Shown piece by piece: positions 49,426-58,459 of a stretch of DNA of 64,000 nucleotides (positions are counted from its first letter, which is position 1; each line of letters begins with the position of its first letter). Location of the stretch: NCBI GenBank assembly GCA_910579395.1, contig CAJTUC010000005.1, positions 1-64,000 on the forward strand. The letters are read 5' to 3'. The DNA is from an uncultured Lachnospiraceae bacterium. Lineage in GTDB: Bacteria; Bacillota; Clostridia; Lachnospirales; Lachnospiraceae. A program made the translations under genes and the position numbers. The notes under the pieces were generated by a model that made no database searches, was not told the DNA's origin, and was given only the letters and a program-made list of their open reading frames with translations.

Positions 49426-50499
49426 TTATTCCGACAGTTTATGAAAAATAATACAATTCGGCTGAGGGACTTCCAGTTCTTTCCCATTCATAACGAGCAG
49501 GCCTTTTTCCAAATCCACCGTAAAAAATGTCATCGTATCGGTCTCATGATTCAGCGACACGAGATGCCTGTTATCCGGAAAAAGATTGGCATCCTTCGGA
49601 TAATCTCCGCTGACAGGCAGGCAGAACAGTTTCGTCAGCGTTCCTGTCTCTTCATCAATCTTAAAAACAACCGCGCTGTTATCTCCCGCATTGGAACTTA
49701 CCAGATATCTGAAATCCACGGAAATGTTCAGCGCACTCGCTGCAGAACCGCCTGCATGATAATCGTTCAGGGTCGGAATCGTCTGAATTTTCTCAAACTC
49801 CGGATTTCCATGCACCTCTTTATAAGTATAGACATCAATATAATTTTTCAGTTCATGCACGATATATAAATACCGGCCATCCTTGGAAAACTTCAAATGT
49901 CTCGGCGCGGATTCCTGTTCGCTCCTGATCATATCGATCGGCCGCAGCTTACCGCTCATATGGTCCAGACGGTAAACATTGATATGATCCATGCCAAGGT
50001 CAGCAGCACACAGATACTTATTATCCCTTGTCATCTTAACACAATTGATATGCGGCCTGAAATTACGCTCTGCAATACTGCCCAGTCCCTTATGGTAGAT
50101 TTCCTCCGTAATCTCTCCTATGCCGCCGTCTTCCCGCAGGCGTAATACTGTAATTTTCCCATCATGATAACCGCCCACAAACAGAAACTTATCCTCATAA
50201 TCGGTAGAAAGATAACATCCTCTCATACCGTTTATGCTTCCGTCATTCACTTTCTCCAAATCCCCTGCTGGAAGAATCCGGTAAGCTTCCACGCCGAAAT
50301 CCGTAATGGAATATAAAAACTTCTGATTATGGGAAATGCTGATATAGGATGAGTTGGTGATCTCCACTTTCTTTTTCTCCGTCATTCGCCCATTTTCCAT
50401 ATCCACATCATAGATTCTGATGCCGTAATTATCCTTGTTCCCGGATGTATAACTGGAAACGTATGCCACATATTTTCCCTGTCCCATAAAAATATCCAC
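49426..50499 (-). CDS. Lactonase-family beta-propeller (6-phosphogluconolactonase-like)
   Basis: 357 residues of repeated WD-like blades. Segments such as YISISHNQKFLYSITDFGVE, PHINCVKMTRDNKYLCAADL and RHLKFSKDGRYLYIVHEL are characteristic of YkgB/Pgl-type seven-bladed lactonases. Those hydrolyse 6-phosphogluconolactone or related lactones in the cytoplasm. The start is GTG at 50,499 or ATG four codons later. No pentose-phosphate genes are adjacent, so the substrate is inferred from the family. Confidence 0.85.
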   Translation of the reverse strand: MDIFMGQGKYVAYVSSYTSGNKDNYGIRIYDVDMENGRMTEKKKVEITNSSYISISHNQKFLYSITDFGVEAYRILPAGDLEKVNDGSINGMRGCYLSTDYEDKFLFVGGYHDGKITVLRLREDGGIGEITEEIYHKGLGSIAERNFRPHINCVKMTRDNKYLCAADLGMDHINVYRLDHMSGKLRPIDMIRSEQESAPRHLKFSKDGRYLYIVHELKNYIDVYTYKEVHGNPEFEKIQTIPTLNDYHAGGSAASALNISVDFRYLVSSNAGDNSAVVFKIDEETGTLTKLFCLPVSGDYPKDANLFPDNRHLVSLNHETDTMTFFTVDLEKGLLVMNGKELEVPQPNCIIFHKLSE

Positions 50500-50600
50500 G
50501 CCTTTCTCTTCCTGCGGTTTCCGCCGCAGTATTTGTTAGGATGATTTTATCATAAATGGGACGGTTTGTTAAATACTTTTTTGGGATTCCCATTTCTGTA

Positions 50601-50628
50601 TTGACATTTGCCGCGATATCTGTATAAT
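50601..50628 (+). promoter_or_regulatory. Promoter of the regulator-potABCD operon
   Basis: TTGACA (50,601-50,606), a 16-base spacer and TATAAT (50,623-50,628), both at consensus, give a strong promoter. The leader to the regulator start is about 145 bases. Confidence 0.85.
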
Positions 50629-50645
50629 GGCATTAATGCTTGTTT

Positions 50646-50676
50646 AGTGTTAGTAAACTTTAAGTTTATTATCACT
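50646..50676 (+). promoter_or_regulatory. 31-bp inverted-repeat operator downstream of the pot promoter
   Basis: AGTGTTAGTAAACTT (50,646-50,660) and AAGTTTATTATCACT (50,662-50,676) are inverted repeats matching at 13 of 15 positions around one central base. They cover the region just after the predicted transcription start, a natural repressor site for the XRE-cupin protein encoded next. Confidence 0.75.
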
Positions 50677-50781
50677 GAATTACATTTCCCGCCGCATGAA
50701 ACGGGTCAGGCGGCTCTTGCGGAAATCAAATAACAGACATGATTAAACAGAAAGGAGTCCGCTGCGGATTCAGTTAATACG

Positions 50782-51321
50782 ATGGAAATTGGAAATAAGA
50801 TCAAAGACTTACGAAATAAAAAGGGACTGACACAGGAAGAACTGGCCGACCGCTGTGAACTTTCCAAGGGATTCATCAGCCAGCTTGAAAATGACCTGAC
50901 TTCTCCCTCTATCGCAACGCTTATGGATATCTTACAGTGTCTCGGCACGGATTTAAAAGATTTTTTTACAGACAGGACTGAGGAACAGGTTGTCTTTGGA
51001 GAGGCAGATTATTTCGAGAAACAGGATGAAGAACTGCGTAATATGGTGGAATGGATCATTCCAAATGCACAGAAAAACATGATGGAGCCTATCCGGGTCA
51101 CATTAGCCGCAGGCGGTTCCACTTACCCGGATCTTCCGCATGAAGGGGAAGAATTCGGCTATGTTCTGTCAGGAACCATCTACATCGTCCTCGGCGACAG
51201 AACTTTAAAGGCCAAAAAAGGAGAATCCTTCTATTTCAGGCCGGATACCAATCATTATATCAAAGCAGGTGAAAAAACAGGCGCGGTCTTTCTTTGGGTC
51301 AGCACCCCGCCAAATTTTTAA
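50782..51321 (+). CDS. XRE-cupin transcriptional regulator of polyamine uptake
   Basis: 179 residues. The N-terminal helix-turn-helix (IKDLRNKKGLTQEELADRCE, LSKGFISQLENDLTSPSIAT) is followed by a cupin domain (EEFGYVLSGTIYIVLGDRTL, GESFYFRPDTNHYIKAGEKT). This is the PuuR-like arrangement that senses polyamines or related metabolites. It heads the potABCD operon, is 18 bp from potA, and sits behind a strong promoter with a long operator-like dyad. It most likely represses its own operon. AAGGAG is some 20 bases upstream of the ATG, so translation may be modest. Confidence 0.88.
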   Translation: MEIGNKIKDLRNKKGLTQEELADRCELSKGFISQLENDLTSPSIATLMDILQCLGTDLKDFFTDRTEEQVVFGEADYFEKQDEELRNMVEWIIPNAQKNMMEPIRVTLAAGGSTYPDLPHEGEEFGYVLSGTIYIVLGDRTLKAKKGESFYFRPDTNHYIKAGEKTGAVFLWVSTPPNF

Positions 51322-51339
51322 GAACGGAGGGCACCTTTT

Positions 51340-52413
51340 TTGCAGAAAGAATTGATCAAACTGGAACATATCTCCAAATCCTTCGACGGACAAATGGTCT
51401 TGGACGACCTGGAACTGAAAATTCACGAGAATGAATTTGTCACCCTGCTCGGACCGAGCGGCTGCGGCAAAACAACGACCCTGCGGATTCTCGGCGGTTT
51501 TGTCCATCCCGACACCGGCAGCGTTATTTTCGACGGTCAGAACATTACCAATATGCCCCCAAACAAAAGGCAGCTGAACACCGTATTCCAAAAATATGCG
51601 CTGTTCACTCACATGACAATTGCTGAAAATATTGCCTTTGGTCTGAAAATTAAGAATAAACCGAAAAGCTATATCGAAGATAAAATTCAGTATGCCCTGA
51701 AGCTGGTCAATCTGGAAGGCTACGGCAAACGTATGCCGGACTCTTTGAGCGGCGGCCAGCAGCAGCGTATCGCCATCGCACGGGCAATCGTCAACGAGCC
51801 GAAAGTTTTGCTATTGGACGAACCGCTCGGCGCGCTTGATTTAAAACTCCGTCAGGAAATGCAGTACGAACTGATCCGAATGAAAAATGAGCTCGGCATC
51901 ACCTTCGTTTATGTTACCCACGATCAGGAAGAAGCCCTCACGATGTCGGATACGATCGTCGTCATGAATCAGGGCTATATCCAGCAGATCGGTTCTCCCG
52001 AATCCATCTATAACGAACCGGAGAACGCTTTTGTTGCGGACTTTATCGGCGACAGCAATATCATTGCGGCAACAATGATCGAAGATAAATGCGTTGAAAT
52101 TCTGGGAACTCGTTTTTCCTGTGTCGATACCGGATTCGGCAGAAGCAAACCGGTAGATGTTGTCATCCGGCCGGAGGATGTGGAGCTGGTAGAACCGGAA
52201 AATGGAATAATAACAGGCGTTGTTACACATTTGATCTTTAAAGGTGTCCATTACGAAATGGAAGTCATGGCAAACGGCTTCGAATGGCTTGTCCACTCTA
52301 CCGTGCTTTCACCAGTGGGGCAGAAAGTTGGGATCCGGGTAGACCCTTTCAATATCCAGATCATGAATAAGCCGGAATCCGAAGATGAGGAGGCGGTCGC
52401 ACTTGAACTCTAA
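51340..52413 (+). CDS. potA: Spermidine/putrescine ABC transporter ATPase
   Basis: 357 residues starting at TTG with GGAGG nine bases upstream. Walker [20 protein letters not shown]-loop [13 protein letters not shown], signature [17 protein letters not shown], Walker [17 protein letters not shown] and the H-loop [14 protein letters not shown] are all present. The C-terminal TOBE region starts near residue 240. It drives import of polyamines with PotB, PotC and PotD, whose genes follow in order. Confidence 0.95.
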   Translation: MQKELIKLEHISKSFDGQMVLDDLELKIHENEFVTLLGPSGCGKTTTLRILGGFVHPDTGSVIFDGQNITNMPPNKRQLNTVFQKYALFTHMTIAENIAFGLKIKNKPKSYIEDKIQYALKLVNLEGYGKRMPDSLSGGQQQRIAIARAIVNEPKVLLLDEPLGALDLKLRQEMQYELIRMKNELGITFVYVTHDQEEALTMSDTIVVMNQGYIQQIGSPESIYNEPENAFVADFIGDSNIIAATMIEDKCVEILGTRFSCVDTGFGRSKPVDVVIRPEDVELVEPENGIITGVVTHLIFKGVHYEMEVMANGFEWLVHSTVLSPVGQKVGIRVDPFNIQIMNKPESEDEEAVALEL

Positions 52414-53209
52414 AAAAAATATCCTTGCAACGCCTTATGTTGTCTGGTCTGCCGTTTTTATCGTAATACCCTTATGTATGATCCTGTACTATGGACTGAC
52501 GGATAAGACCGGCGCCTTTACGTTGGAAAATATCGCCGCAATCGCATCCGTCGGACACGCAAGAGCACTTTGGCGTTCCATACTGCTGTCTGTGATCAGC
52601 ACGATCATATGCTTTTTACTCGCCTATCCGCTTGCGATGATACTGGCAGACAAAAAAGGCAGAGCCGGCGGTTTTATTATCCTGCTCTTTATTCTTCCCA
52701 TGTGGATGAATTTTCTGCTCCGCACGCTCGCTTGGCAGACATTACTGGAGAAAACAGGTGTTATAAATGGAATTCTTTCTTTTCTCGGACTTCCATCCCT
52801 GCGGATCATCAATACTTCTTATGCAATCGTACTCGGCATGGTATACAATTTTCTGCCTTTTATGGTACTGCCGTTGTATAATGCCCTGTCCAAAATAGAT
52901 AAAAATGTCATCAATGCGGCAAAGGATCTGGGGGCTAATAAAATACAGACTTTTTTCCATGTGATACTCCCCCTGTCCGTTCCGGGTATTATCAGCGGTA
53001 TTACAATGGTATTCGTGCCGGCTCTGACGACTTTCGTCATCAGCACGCTGCTCGGCGGAAGCAAAGTCCTTTTGATCGGAAACGTCATCGAACAGGAATT
53101 TACACAGGCAAGCAACTGGCATCTTGGCAGCGGCCTTTCTATCGTGCTGATGATTTTCATTTTAATCAATATGATCGTTACTGCCCTCTTTGAAAAGGCT
53201 GAGAATTAG
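52403..53209 (+). CDS. potB: Spermidine/putrescine ABC transporter permease
   Basis: 268 residues from TTG, which has GAGGAGG nine bases upstream inside the potA end; an ATG six codons earlier lies within that site itself and is less likely. Six membrane segments begin with [20 protein letters not shown]. The EAA loop, [20 protein letters not shown], contacts the ATPase. It overlaps potA by 11 bp, so translation is coupled. Confidence 0.92.
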   Translation: MNSKKNILATPYVVWSAVFIVIPLCMILYYGLTDKTGAFTLENIAAIASVGHARALWRSILLSVISTIICFLLAYPLAMILADKKGRAGGFIILLFILPMWMNFLLRTLAWQTLLEKTGVINGILSFLGLPSLRIINTSYAIVLGMVYNFLPFMVLPLYNALSKIDKNVINAAKDLGANKIQTFFHVILPLSVPGIISGITMVFVPALTTFVISTLLGGSKVLLIGNVIEQEFTQASNWHLGSGLSIVLMIFILINMIVTALFEKAEN

Positions 53210-53229
53210 AAAGGTATGGAGTATTCCTT

Positions 53230-54024
53230 ATGAGAAGAACAATGAATATTGTTAAGAAAATATATGTAGCGCTTATTTTTATCTTTCTGTACGCACCAAT
53301 CGCAACGCTGATCGTACTCTCCTTCAATGCCAGCAAAACAAGGGCGAAATGGGGCGGCTTTACGGTGAACTGGTATCGCTCGCTCATACAGGATGAGACG
53401 ATTCTGAATGCCCTCGGCACAACCCTGCTGATTGCGTTCCTCTCCGCCTTTGCCGCTTCCATTATTGGCACAATAGCCTGTATCGCCATGTCCAGCATGA
53501 AAAGACGAAACAGAGCGATTTTAATGGGAATCACCAACATTCCTATGCTGAACGCGGATATCGTGACCGGTATTTCCCTGATGCTGCTCTTTATCAGCCT
53601 CGGGCTGAAATTTGGTTTCGGAACGATTCTGCTCTCTCATATTACCTTTAATATACCATACGTTATTTTATCTGTTCTGCCGCGGATGAAACAACTGAAT
53701 CCGAGTGTCTATGAAGCGGCGCTGGATTTGGGGGCTTCTCCTGTGACCGCCTTTTTCAAAGTGACGCTGCCAGACTTGATGCCGGGCATTTTATCCGGCT
53801 TTCTGATGGCCTTTACGATGTCTTTGGATGATTTTATCATCACCCACTTTACTAAAGGCTCCGGCATCAATACGCTGTCCACCAAAATCTACACAGAAGT
53901 GCGAAAAGGCATCAAGCCGGAAATGTATGCGCTGTCCACGATCATTTTCGTAACGGTGCTCATACTCCTCTTCCTCGTCAATATCGCACCGGAAAAAAAA
54001 TCACCAACCGACAGCAGCCAATGA
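53230..54024 (+). CDS. potC: Spermidine/putrescine ABC transporter permease
   Basis: 264 residues with six membrane helices (first KIYVALIFIFLYAPIATLIV). The EAA loop is YEAALDLGASPVTAFFKVTL, and the conserved FTMSLDDFIITHFTKG follows, typical of PotC. It forms the channel with PotB. It starts 20 bp after potB, with AAGGTATGGAG upstream. Confidence 0.93.
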   Translation: MRRTMNIVKKIYVALIFIFLYAPIATLIVLSFNASKTRAKWGGFTVNWYRSLIQDETILNALGTTLLIAFLSAFAASIIGTIACIAMSSMKRRNRAILMGITNIPMLNADIVTGISLMLLFISLGLKFGFGTILLSHITFNIPYVILSVLPRMKQLNPSVYEAALDLGASPVTAFFKVTLPDLMPGILSGFLMAFTMSLDDFIITHFTKGSGINTLSTKIYTEVRKGIKPEMYALSTIIFVTVLILLFLVNIAPEKKSPTDSSQ

Positions 54025-54049
54025 TTACAGACAGGAGGTTTCTATATCG

Positions 54050-55105
54050 ATGAACAAAGTATGGGCATTTCTTTTAATAACTATTATTATTTTATCAATA
54101 TGCGGATGCGGTGCCGGAGAAAGCAACGATAATGTAGTCATTGTTTATAACTGGGGAGAATATATCGACCCGGATATGCTCGAGCAATTTGAAGCAGAAA
54201 CGGGCATCCGTGTCATTTATGACGAATTTGAGACGAATGAGACAATGTATCCCAAAGTGGAAGCCGGCGCCGCCGAATATGACGTCGTCTGTCCCTCGGA
54301 TTATATGATAAGCAAAATGATTCAAAACGACCTGCTGATGGAACTGAATTTCGACCATATCCCCAATGCGAAAAATAATATCGGAATGCAGTACTGGCAG
54401 CAATCCGAAGGCTTTGACCCGGAAAACAAATATTCCGTTCCCTACTGCTGGGGAACCGTCGGTATTCTCTATAACAGAACAATGGTGGATGAGCCGATCA
54501 CGAGCTGGGCACAACTCTGGGATGAAAAATACCGGGATGAGATTCTGATGCAGGATTCTGTCCGCGACGCCTTTATGGTGGCCGAAAAATTATACGGCTA
54601 TTCCATGAATACGCTCGACGCACAGGAACTGCTTACCGTCAAAAACGCTCTCATCGAGCAGAAGCCGCTCGTACAGGCATATGTCATTGATCAGGTCCGG
54701 GACAAGATGATCGGAAACGAAGCCGCTATCGGTGTAATCTACTCCGGTGAGGCCATTTACACGCAGTACGAAAACAGCGACCTGGAATATGTGATTCCAG
54801 CAGAGGGTACCAATGTATGGATTGATTCATGGGTTATATTAAAAAATGCCCCTCATCAGGAAAATGCAGAAAAATTCATTGACTTTATGTGCCGCGGCGA
54901 CGTTGCCTTGAAGAATTTTGAATACATAACCTACTCCACCCCCAACGATGCCGCAAAAGCGCTAATCGAAGATGAAGAAATCAAAAACTCCCCCATCGCC
55001 TTTCCGGACCTTTCTCAGTATGATGCGCTGGAAACCTATACCTATCTTGGCGAAGAGGGAGATACACTCTATAATGAACTCTGGAAAGAAATCAAATCCT
55101 ATTGA
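54050..55105 (+). CDS. potD: Spermidine/putrescine-binding lipoprotein
   Basis: 351 residues. The N-terminal type II signal ends at a lipobox (SICGC, about residue 18). The mature protein starts with the PotD pattern VVIVYNWGEYIDPDMLEQFE, then YDVVCPSDYMISKMI and YCWGTVGILYNR. It captures polyamines outside the membrane and delivers them to PotBC. GGAGG upstream supports the start. Its last 7 bp overlap, tail to tail, the DUF4358 gene on the other strand. Confidence 0.95.
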   Translation: MNKVWAFLLITIIILSICGCGAGESNDNVVIVYNWGEYIDPDMLEQFEAETGIRVIYDEFETNETMYPKVEAGAAEYDVVCPSDYMISKMIQNDLLMELNFDHIPNAKNNIGMQYWQQSEGFDPENKYSVPYCWGTVGILYNRTMVDEPITSWAQLWDEKYRDEILMQDSVRDAFMVAEKLYGYSMNTLDAQELLTVKNALIEQKPLVQAYVIDQVRDKMIGNEAAIGVIYSGEAIYTQYENSDLEYVIPAEGTNVWIDSWVILKNAPHQENAEKFIDFMCRGDVALKNFEYITYSTPNDAAKALIEDEEIKNSPIAFPDLSQYDALETYTYLGEEGDTLYNELWKEIKSY

Positions 55106-55611
55106 GCCAATGCCTGGAAAGAAGCGCTGACCGCATAGGCAGCCTCCTGATCGCTCATAATGAACAGTACCACATCGCCGACATTTTCTACCAGAACCGT
55201 TTCCGCGCTGACGCACACCCACTTGTTGACGTCAGCGTTCTCTTTCAGCATCGTCTTAACGTTCTCAACATCTTCCGGCGCCACGCGAAGCAGCACACAC
55301 TGATAAGCGATTGAAGAAATCATCGGAACAGAATAAACACCTTCCGTATATGAAACGCCTTCCACACCAAGAAGCGCCTGCTCATTATCCGATGTCAGCG
55401 TATCGGTAACAAATCCCTGCATCGCTTCCTTTGTTTCAGCATCCAAATCGACACCCGCGTAGATTTGTGCCATGACCTCCTGTAAATCACCTTCTATTGT
55501 CTTACCGCCCGCATTGTTTTCCGTTTCCGATTTTCCGCAGGCTGTTACCATAAATGCCATACACACAGCAGTAACAATCGTTATAATATAAGCCGTTATT
55601 CTTTTTTTCAT
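55099..55611 (-). CDS. DUF4358-type lipoprotein
   Basis: 170 residues with a signal peptide and lipobox (MVTACGKS, Cys about 25). The mature part has the DUF4358 pattern: QEVMAQIYAGVDLDAET, then VSYTEGVYSVPMISSIAYQC and VLLRVAPEDVENVKTMLKEN. Such lipoproteins are frequent in Lachnospiraceae and of unknown role. It is convergent with potD and overlaps its end by 7 bp, so neither gene has room for its own terminator there. Confidence 0.8.
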   Translation of the reverse strand: MKKRITAYIITIVTAVCMAFMVTACGKSETENNAGGKTIEGDLQEVMAQIYAGVDLDAETKEAMQGFVTDTLTSDNEQALLGVEGVSYTEGVYSVPMISSIAYQCVLLRVAPEDVENVKTMLKENADVNKWVCVSAETVLVENVGDVVLFIMSDQEAAYAVSASFQALAQ

Positions 55612-55697
55612 TTCTATTCTCCTTTACTTCTACCATTTTCTATCCTGCTTTTCTTCTATATTTGCAGATTTTACACCTGCTTCATTCCGTTTCCTGA

Positions 55698-56687
55698 TTA
55701 TTCCGCATCCGAAGGATAGCGGACACCCCACTCCTTCCGAAGTGAATCCATCATTTCCATGACTTCCAGCGTATCCTCATGTCTCATGGAAGGACATTCT
55801 CTTTGTCCTTTTTGTATGCAGTCTATTGTTTCCAGTATTTCATATTCATATCCGTTAACCTGTTCCGGCAGGGGAATAGTCCTGCAAAGTTCGCGCTTCG
55901 TATTATATATTTTTATCTCCTGTGGGTTGTTGATATTCTCAATGACCATAAACCCCTCGGAACCATAAAAAATTCCCTGTCTGTCGGACAGACCATGAAT
56001 ACCGGAATTCAAAATGGCAAGCCTTCCGTCTTCATAGGATAACGTTATCACATTCTGCCCATCCACGCCGGTTTCCGTCAAATGCACGACGGACTGCTTC
56101 TTCACGATTCTGTTTCCAAAATGCATCAGGGCAAAATTCAGCGTATAAACACCGACATCGAGCAGCGCGCCGCCTGCCAGTTCCGGCCTGATGATCCGCT
56201 CCTTTGCGGAAATGACATAACTCAGATTGGCGGTCAGCGTCTTTACCTCTCCGATAACGCCCTCTGCAAGCAAATCGTTAATGATCTTCCTGGAAGGCAT
56301 ATAACGGGTCCAGATAGCCTCCGTTACAAGAACATCCCGCTCCTTTGCCAGACGGAATATCTCTTCCGCCTGTGCCCTGGTCGTCGTAAAGGCCTTCTCA
56401 CAAAGTACATGTTTACCGGCTTCAATACATAATTTCATATGCTGATAGTGATGAGAATGGGGCGTTGCGATATAAACGAGTTCGACCGCTTCATCCGCCA
56501 GCATTTCTTCATAAGAACCATACGCTTTATGAAATCCATATTGTTTTGCAAAAGCCTGTGCCTTTTTGATATCTCTTGAAGCAACGGCATAGCATTCCAC
56601 TTCCTCAAGTTCCCGCATCGTAGCCGCCAGTGTTCCGGCAATATTTCCCGCTCCTAAGATTGCGATTTTTGTAGCAGACTTTTTCAT
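55698..56687 (-). CDS. Gfo/Idh/MocA-family oxidoreductase
   Basis: 329 residues. The N-terminal Rossmann fold begins KIAILGAGNIAGTLAATMRE, and the substrate domain follows LLDVGVYTLNFALMHFG. The family motif EKP reads EKA here (HVLCEKAFTTTRAQ), so the catalytic lysine is kept but the proline is lost. These enzymes oxidise or epimerise sugars and inositols with NAD(P). The substrate is not predictable, and there are no sugar-transport genes beside it. Confidence 0.88.
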   Translation of the reverse strand: MKKSATKIAILGAGNIAGTLAATMRELEEVECYAVASRDIKKAQAFAKQYGFHKAYGSYEEMLADEAVELVYIATPHSHHYQHMKLCIEAGKHVLCEKAFTTTRAQAEEIFRLAKERDVLVTEAIWTRYMPSRKIINDLLAEGVIGEVKTLTANLSYVISAKERIIRPELAGGALLDVGVYTLNFALMHFGNRIVKKQSVVHLTETGVDGQNVITLSYEDGRLAILNSGIHGLSDRQGIFYGSEGFMVIENINNPQEIKIYNTKRELCRTIPLPEQVNGYEYEILETIDCIQKGQRECPSMRHEDTLEVMEMMDSLRKEWGVRYPSDAE

Positions 56688-56711
56688 AAAAACCCCTCCC
56701 TATTGGTTCTC

Positions 56712-57716
56712 TTATTGGCACTCTACTGCCCGCCAAAGCTGAAACGTATAATTCGTGTTATAAGTCCTCACATACAGGATATCATCCTTCCGGATAATAT
56801 AATCCGCCATTGATTTGATCGGAATCTGCTCGATGAGGCTCCCGTCCAGTCGGTTTACCAGATTCAGATAATCCGGTTCATCCGTAAATCCATAGCCGCA
56901 TACGATCGTATTGTCTATTATTTCAAAAGTTCTTCCGTTTGTCATGCAGGGAGCGCTTTTCCATATGACACGATTGTCATTTAAGTCGATTGCGACCAGA
57001 TATCCCGTATGAGGACAGGATTCCGTATAGGTATTATGCGCAACTGCCACATAGAGCACATCGTCCACAGACTGTGCCCACCAGACTCTCTGCTCCACAA
57101 AATCATAATCGCCTTCTTTGATATTATCCGTATACCGATAGTCGGAAAAGTCCAGACATTTCAGGAACGGCCCTCTCTCCGTTTTCTCATAAATGCTCAG
57201 CAGATAGCCGGAAGCATAATCATCGCCTATGATTTCATACCAATAAGCCTCATCCTCCATATGAAAGGAATCGAATGCAGGCAGTTCGTTCTGTGCAAAC
57301 CACTCTTCTGTATCGGTGATTGCATTTGTCTCCTCTGTCAACACCTCCAGGGAAAGCGACATATTATCTTCCGATGCGATTGCTTCTGTCAGATAATATT
57401 CCTGACTCGGATTTTCCACCAGAATTTCGGTCGGTTCCAGATTCTCCGCCGGAAGTTCTTCCTCCCCGGCAGTCGTTTCAGACATTTCCGGCTCTCCTTC
57501 GGCTCCCTGTTCCGATTCCACCGGAATATCTTCGGCAATATTCTCAGATTCTCCCAAAGAATCAGCCGTTTCCTGCTCTCCGACGATCTGCACGGAACCG
57601 TTCGTGGTTCCCCCTTCTGCTCCACCACCTTCTTCTTCATTCTTTTCCGCTTTACCTGCACAGGCTGTCAAAAGACAGCATATTCCTAAGCAGATAAATA
57701 CCCTCATTCTTTTCAT
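56712..57716 (-). CDS. Lipoprotein with acidic linker and beta-propeller-like domain
   Basis: 334 residues. Lipobox LLTACAGK (Cys19), then a Gly/Glu/Ser-rich linker to about residue 100. A C-terminal domain of about 230 residues has repeated W/Y-rich beta segments (YWYEIIGDDYASGYLLSIYE, VAHNTYTESCPHTGYLVAID, NRVIWKSAPCMTNGRTFEII) suggesting a small propeller of PQQ type. I do not recognise the family. The design parallels the lipoprotein at 28,813-29,679. It lies 24 bp upstream of the oxidoreductase gene on the same strand. Confidence 0.65.
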   Translation of the reverse strand: MKRMRVFICLGICCLLTACAGKAEKNEEEGGGAEGGTTNGSVQIVGEQETADSLGESENIAEDIPVESEQGAEGEPEMSETTAGEEELPAENLEPTEILVENPSQEYYLTEAIASEDNMSLSLEVLTEETNAITDTEEWFAQNELPAFDSFHMEDEAYWYEIIGDDYASGYLLSIYEKTERGPFLKCLDFSDYRYTDNIKEGDYDFVEQRVWWAQSVDDVLYVAVAHNTYTESCPHTGYLVAIDLNDNRVIWKSAPCMTNGRTFEIIDNTIVCGYGFTDEPDYLNLVNRLDGSLIEQIPIKSMADYIIRKDDILYVRTYNTNYTFQLWRAVECQ

Positions 57717-57785
57717 CTTCCTGTTCCCCTTTTCCCTTATACTTCTTTCCTGAATCCTGTTTTTCTTAATTCTTATTTTCTCCCC

Positions 57786-58409
57786 TTACTGTAAAAAGCA
57801 CTGCAGCCGCTCTTCGAACTGTCCAAAAAAATCTTCCGGCATATACTGCTTTTCATAAAAAATATGCAGCAGTTCCATATTCCTGTTCTTTATCATATCC
57901 GGCTCGGATTCTTCCTTTTCGGCAATCTCTTTCTGCAGATTCTTACGCAGATCATGCCATTTGACCAGAAAGTCCGTATAGCTTCTGCTGTCCGGTATAT
58001 CCAGCCACTTTTTGACCTTGACCTTCGTTCTGTCCTTAGGGCAGACATCCTCTAACAGAAAGTACTGTAGTTTTTGCCCTTCATAATTTCTGCCGAGCGG
58101 AAAAAGCCGGCATAAGCCCGGCCGGAAAGCATGAATCCCACATCGCCCCTCCTGATTCAGGAAACCGCAGCATTCCGCTTCTCCCTGCATTTTCAGATTC
58201 GGCAGAATCAGTCTTTCTTCCATATGAAGTTCTATCTTCTCCTGCATCAACCCGGCAAACGTTTCCCCTAAATGCGTCTCCAGCTGCCAGATATCGTATG
58301 GGTCAAGCAAAATGGACTGCCCCATGCCGCGGCAACAGTCAGAACAGCCTTTACAGTCATTGCAGCCGGCTCTGACCATATCGTTCAAGTCAAATAACTT
58401 TGTATCCAT
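57786..58409 (-). CDS. YkgJ-family cysteine-cluster protein
   Basis: 207 residues. The N-terminal cluster GCNDCKGCSDCCRGMGQSIL and a second set, CCGFLNQEGRCGIHAFRPGL followed by CRLFPLG, are the metal-binding pattern of YkgJ/Fe-S or zinc-cluster proteins. The C-terminal 100 residues are helical and basic. Members may bind Fe-S and are linked to redox or RNA-modifying roles, but none is established here. It stands between a membrane protein gene and the lipoprotein gene. Confidence 0.85.
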   Translation of the reverse strand: MDTKLFDLNDMVRAGCNDCKGCSDCCRGMGQSILLDPYDIWQLETHLGETFAGLMQEKIELHMEERLILPNLKMQGEAECCGFLNQEGRCGIHAFRPGLCRLFPLGRNYEGQKLQYFLLEDVCPKDRTKVKVKKWLDIPDSRSYTDFLVKWHDLRKNLQKEIAEKEESEPDMIKNRNMELLHIFYEKQYMPEDFFGQFEERLQCFLQ

Positions 58410-58459
58410 CCTTTTGTTCCTTTATCAATATAATTTCGCTCATTGTCAATGTCCGGCTG

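Noticed and set aside
50706..50948. Minus-strand frame upstream of and overlapping the XRE-cupin gene
   Set aside because: Overlaps a clear helix-turn-helix gene and has no protein pattern.
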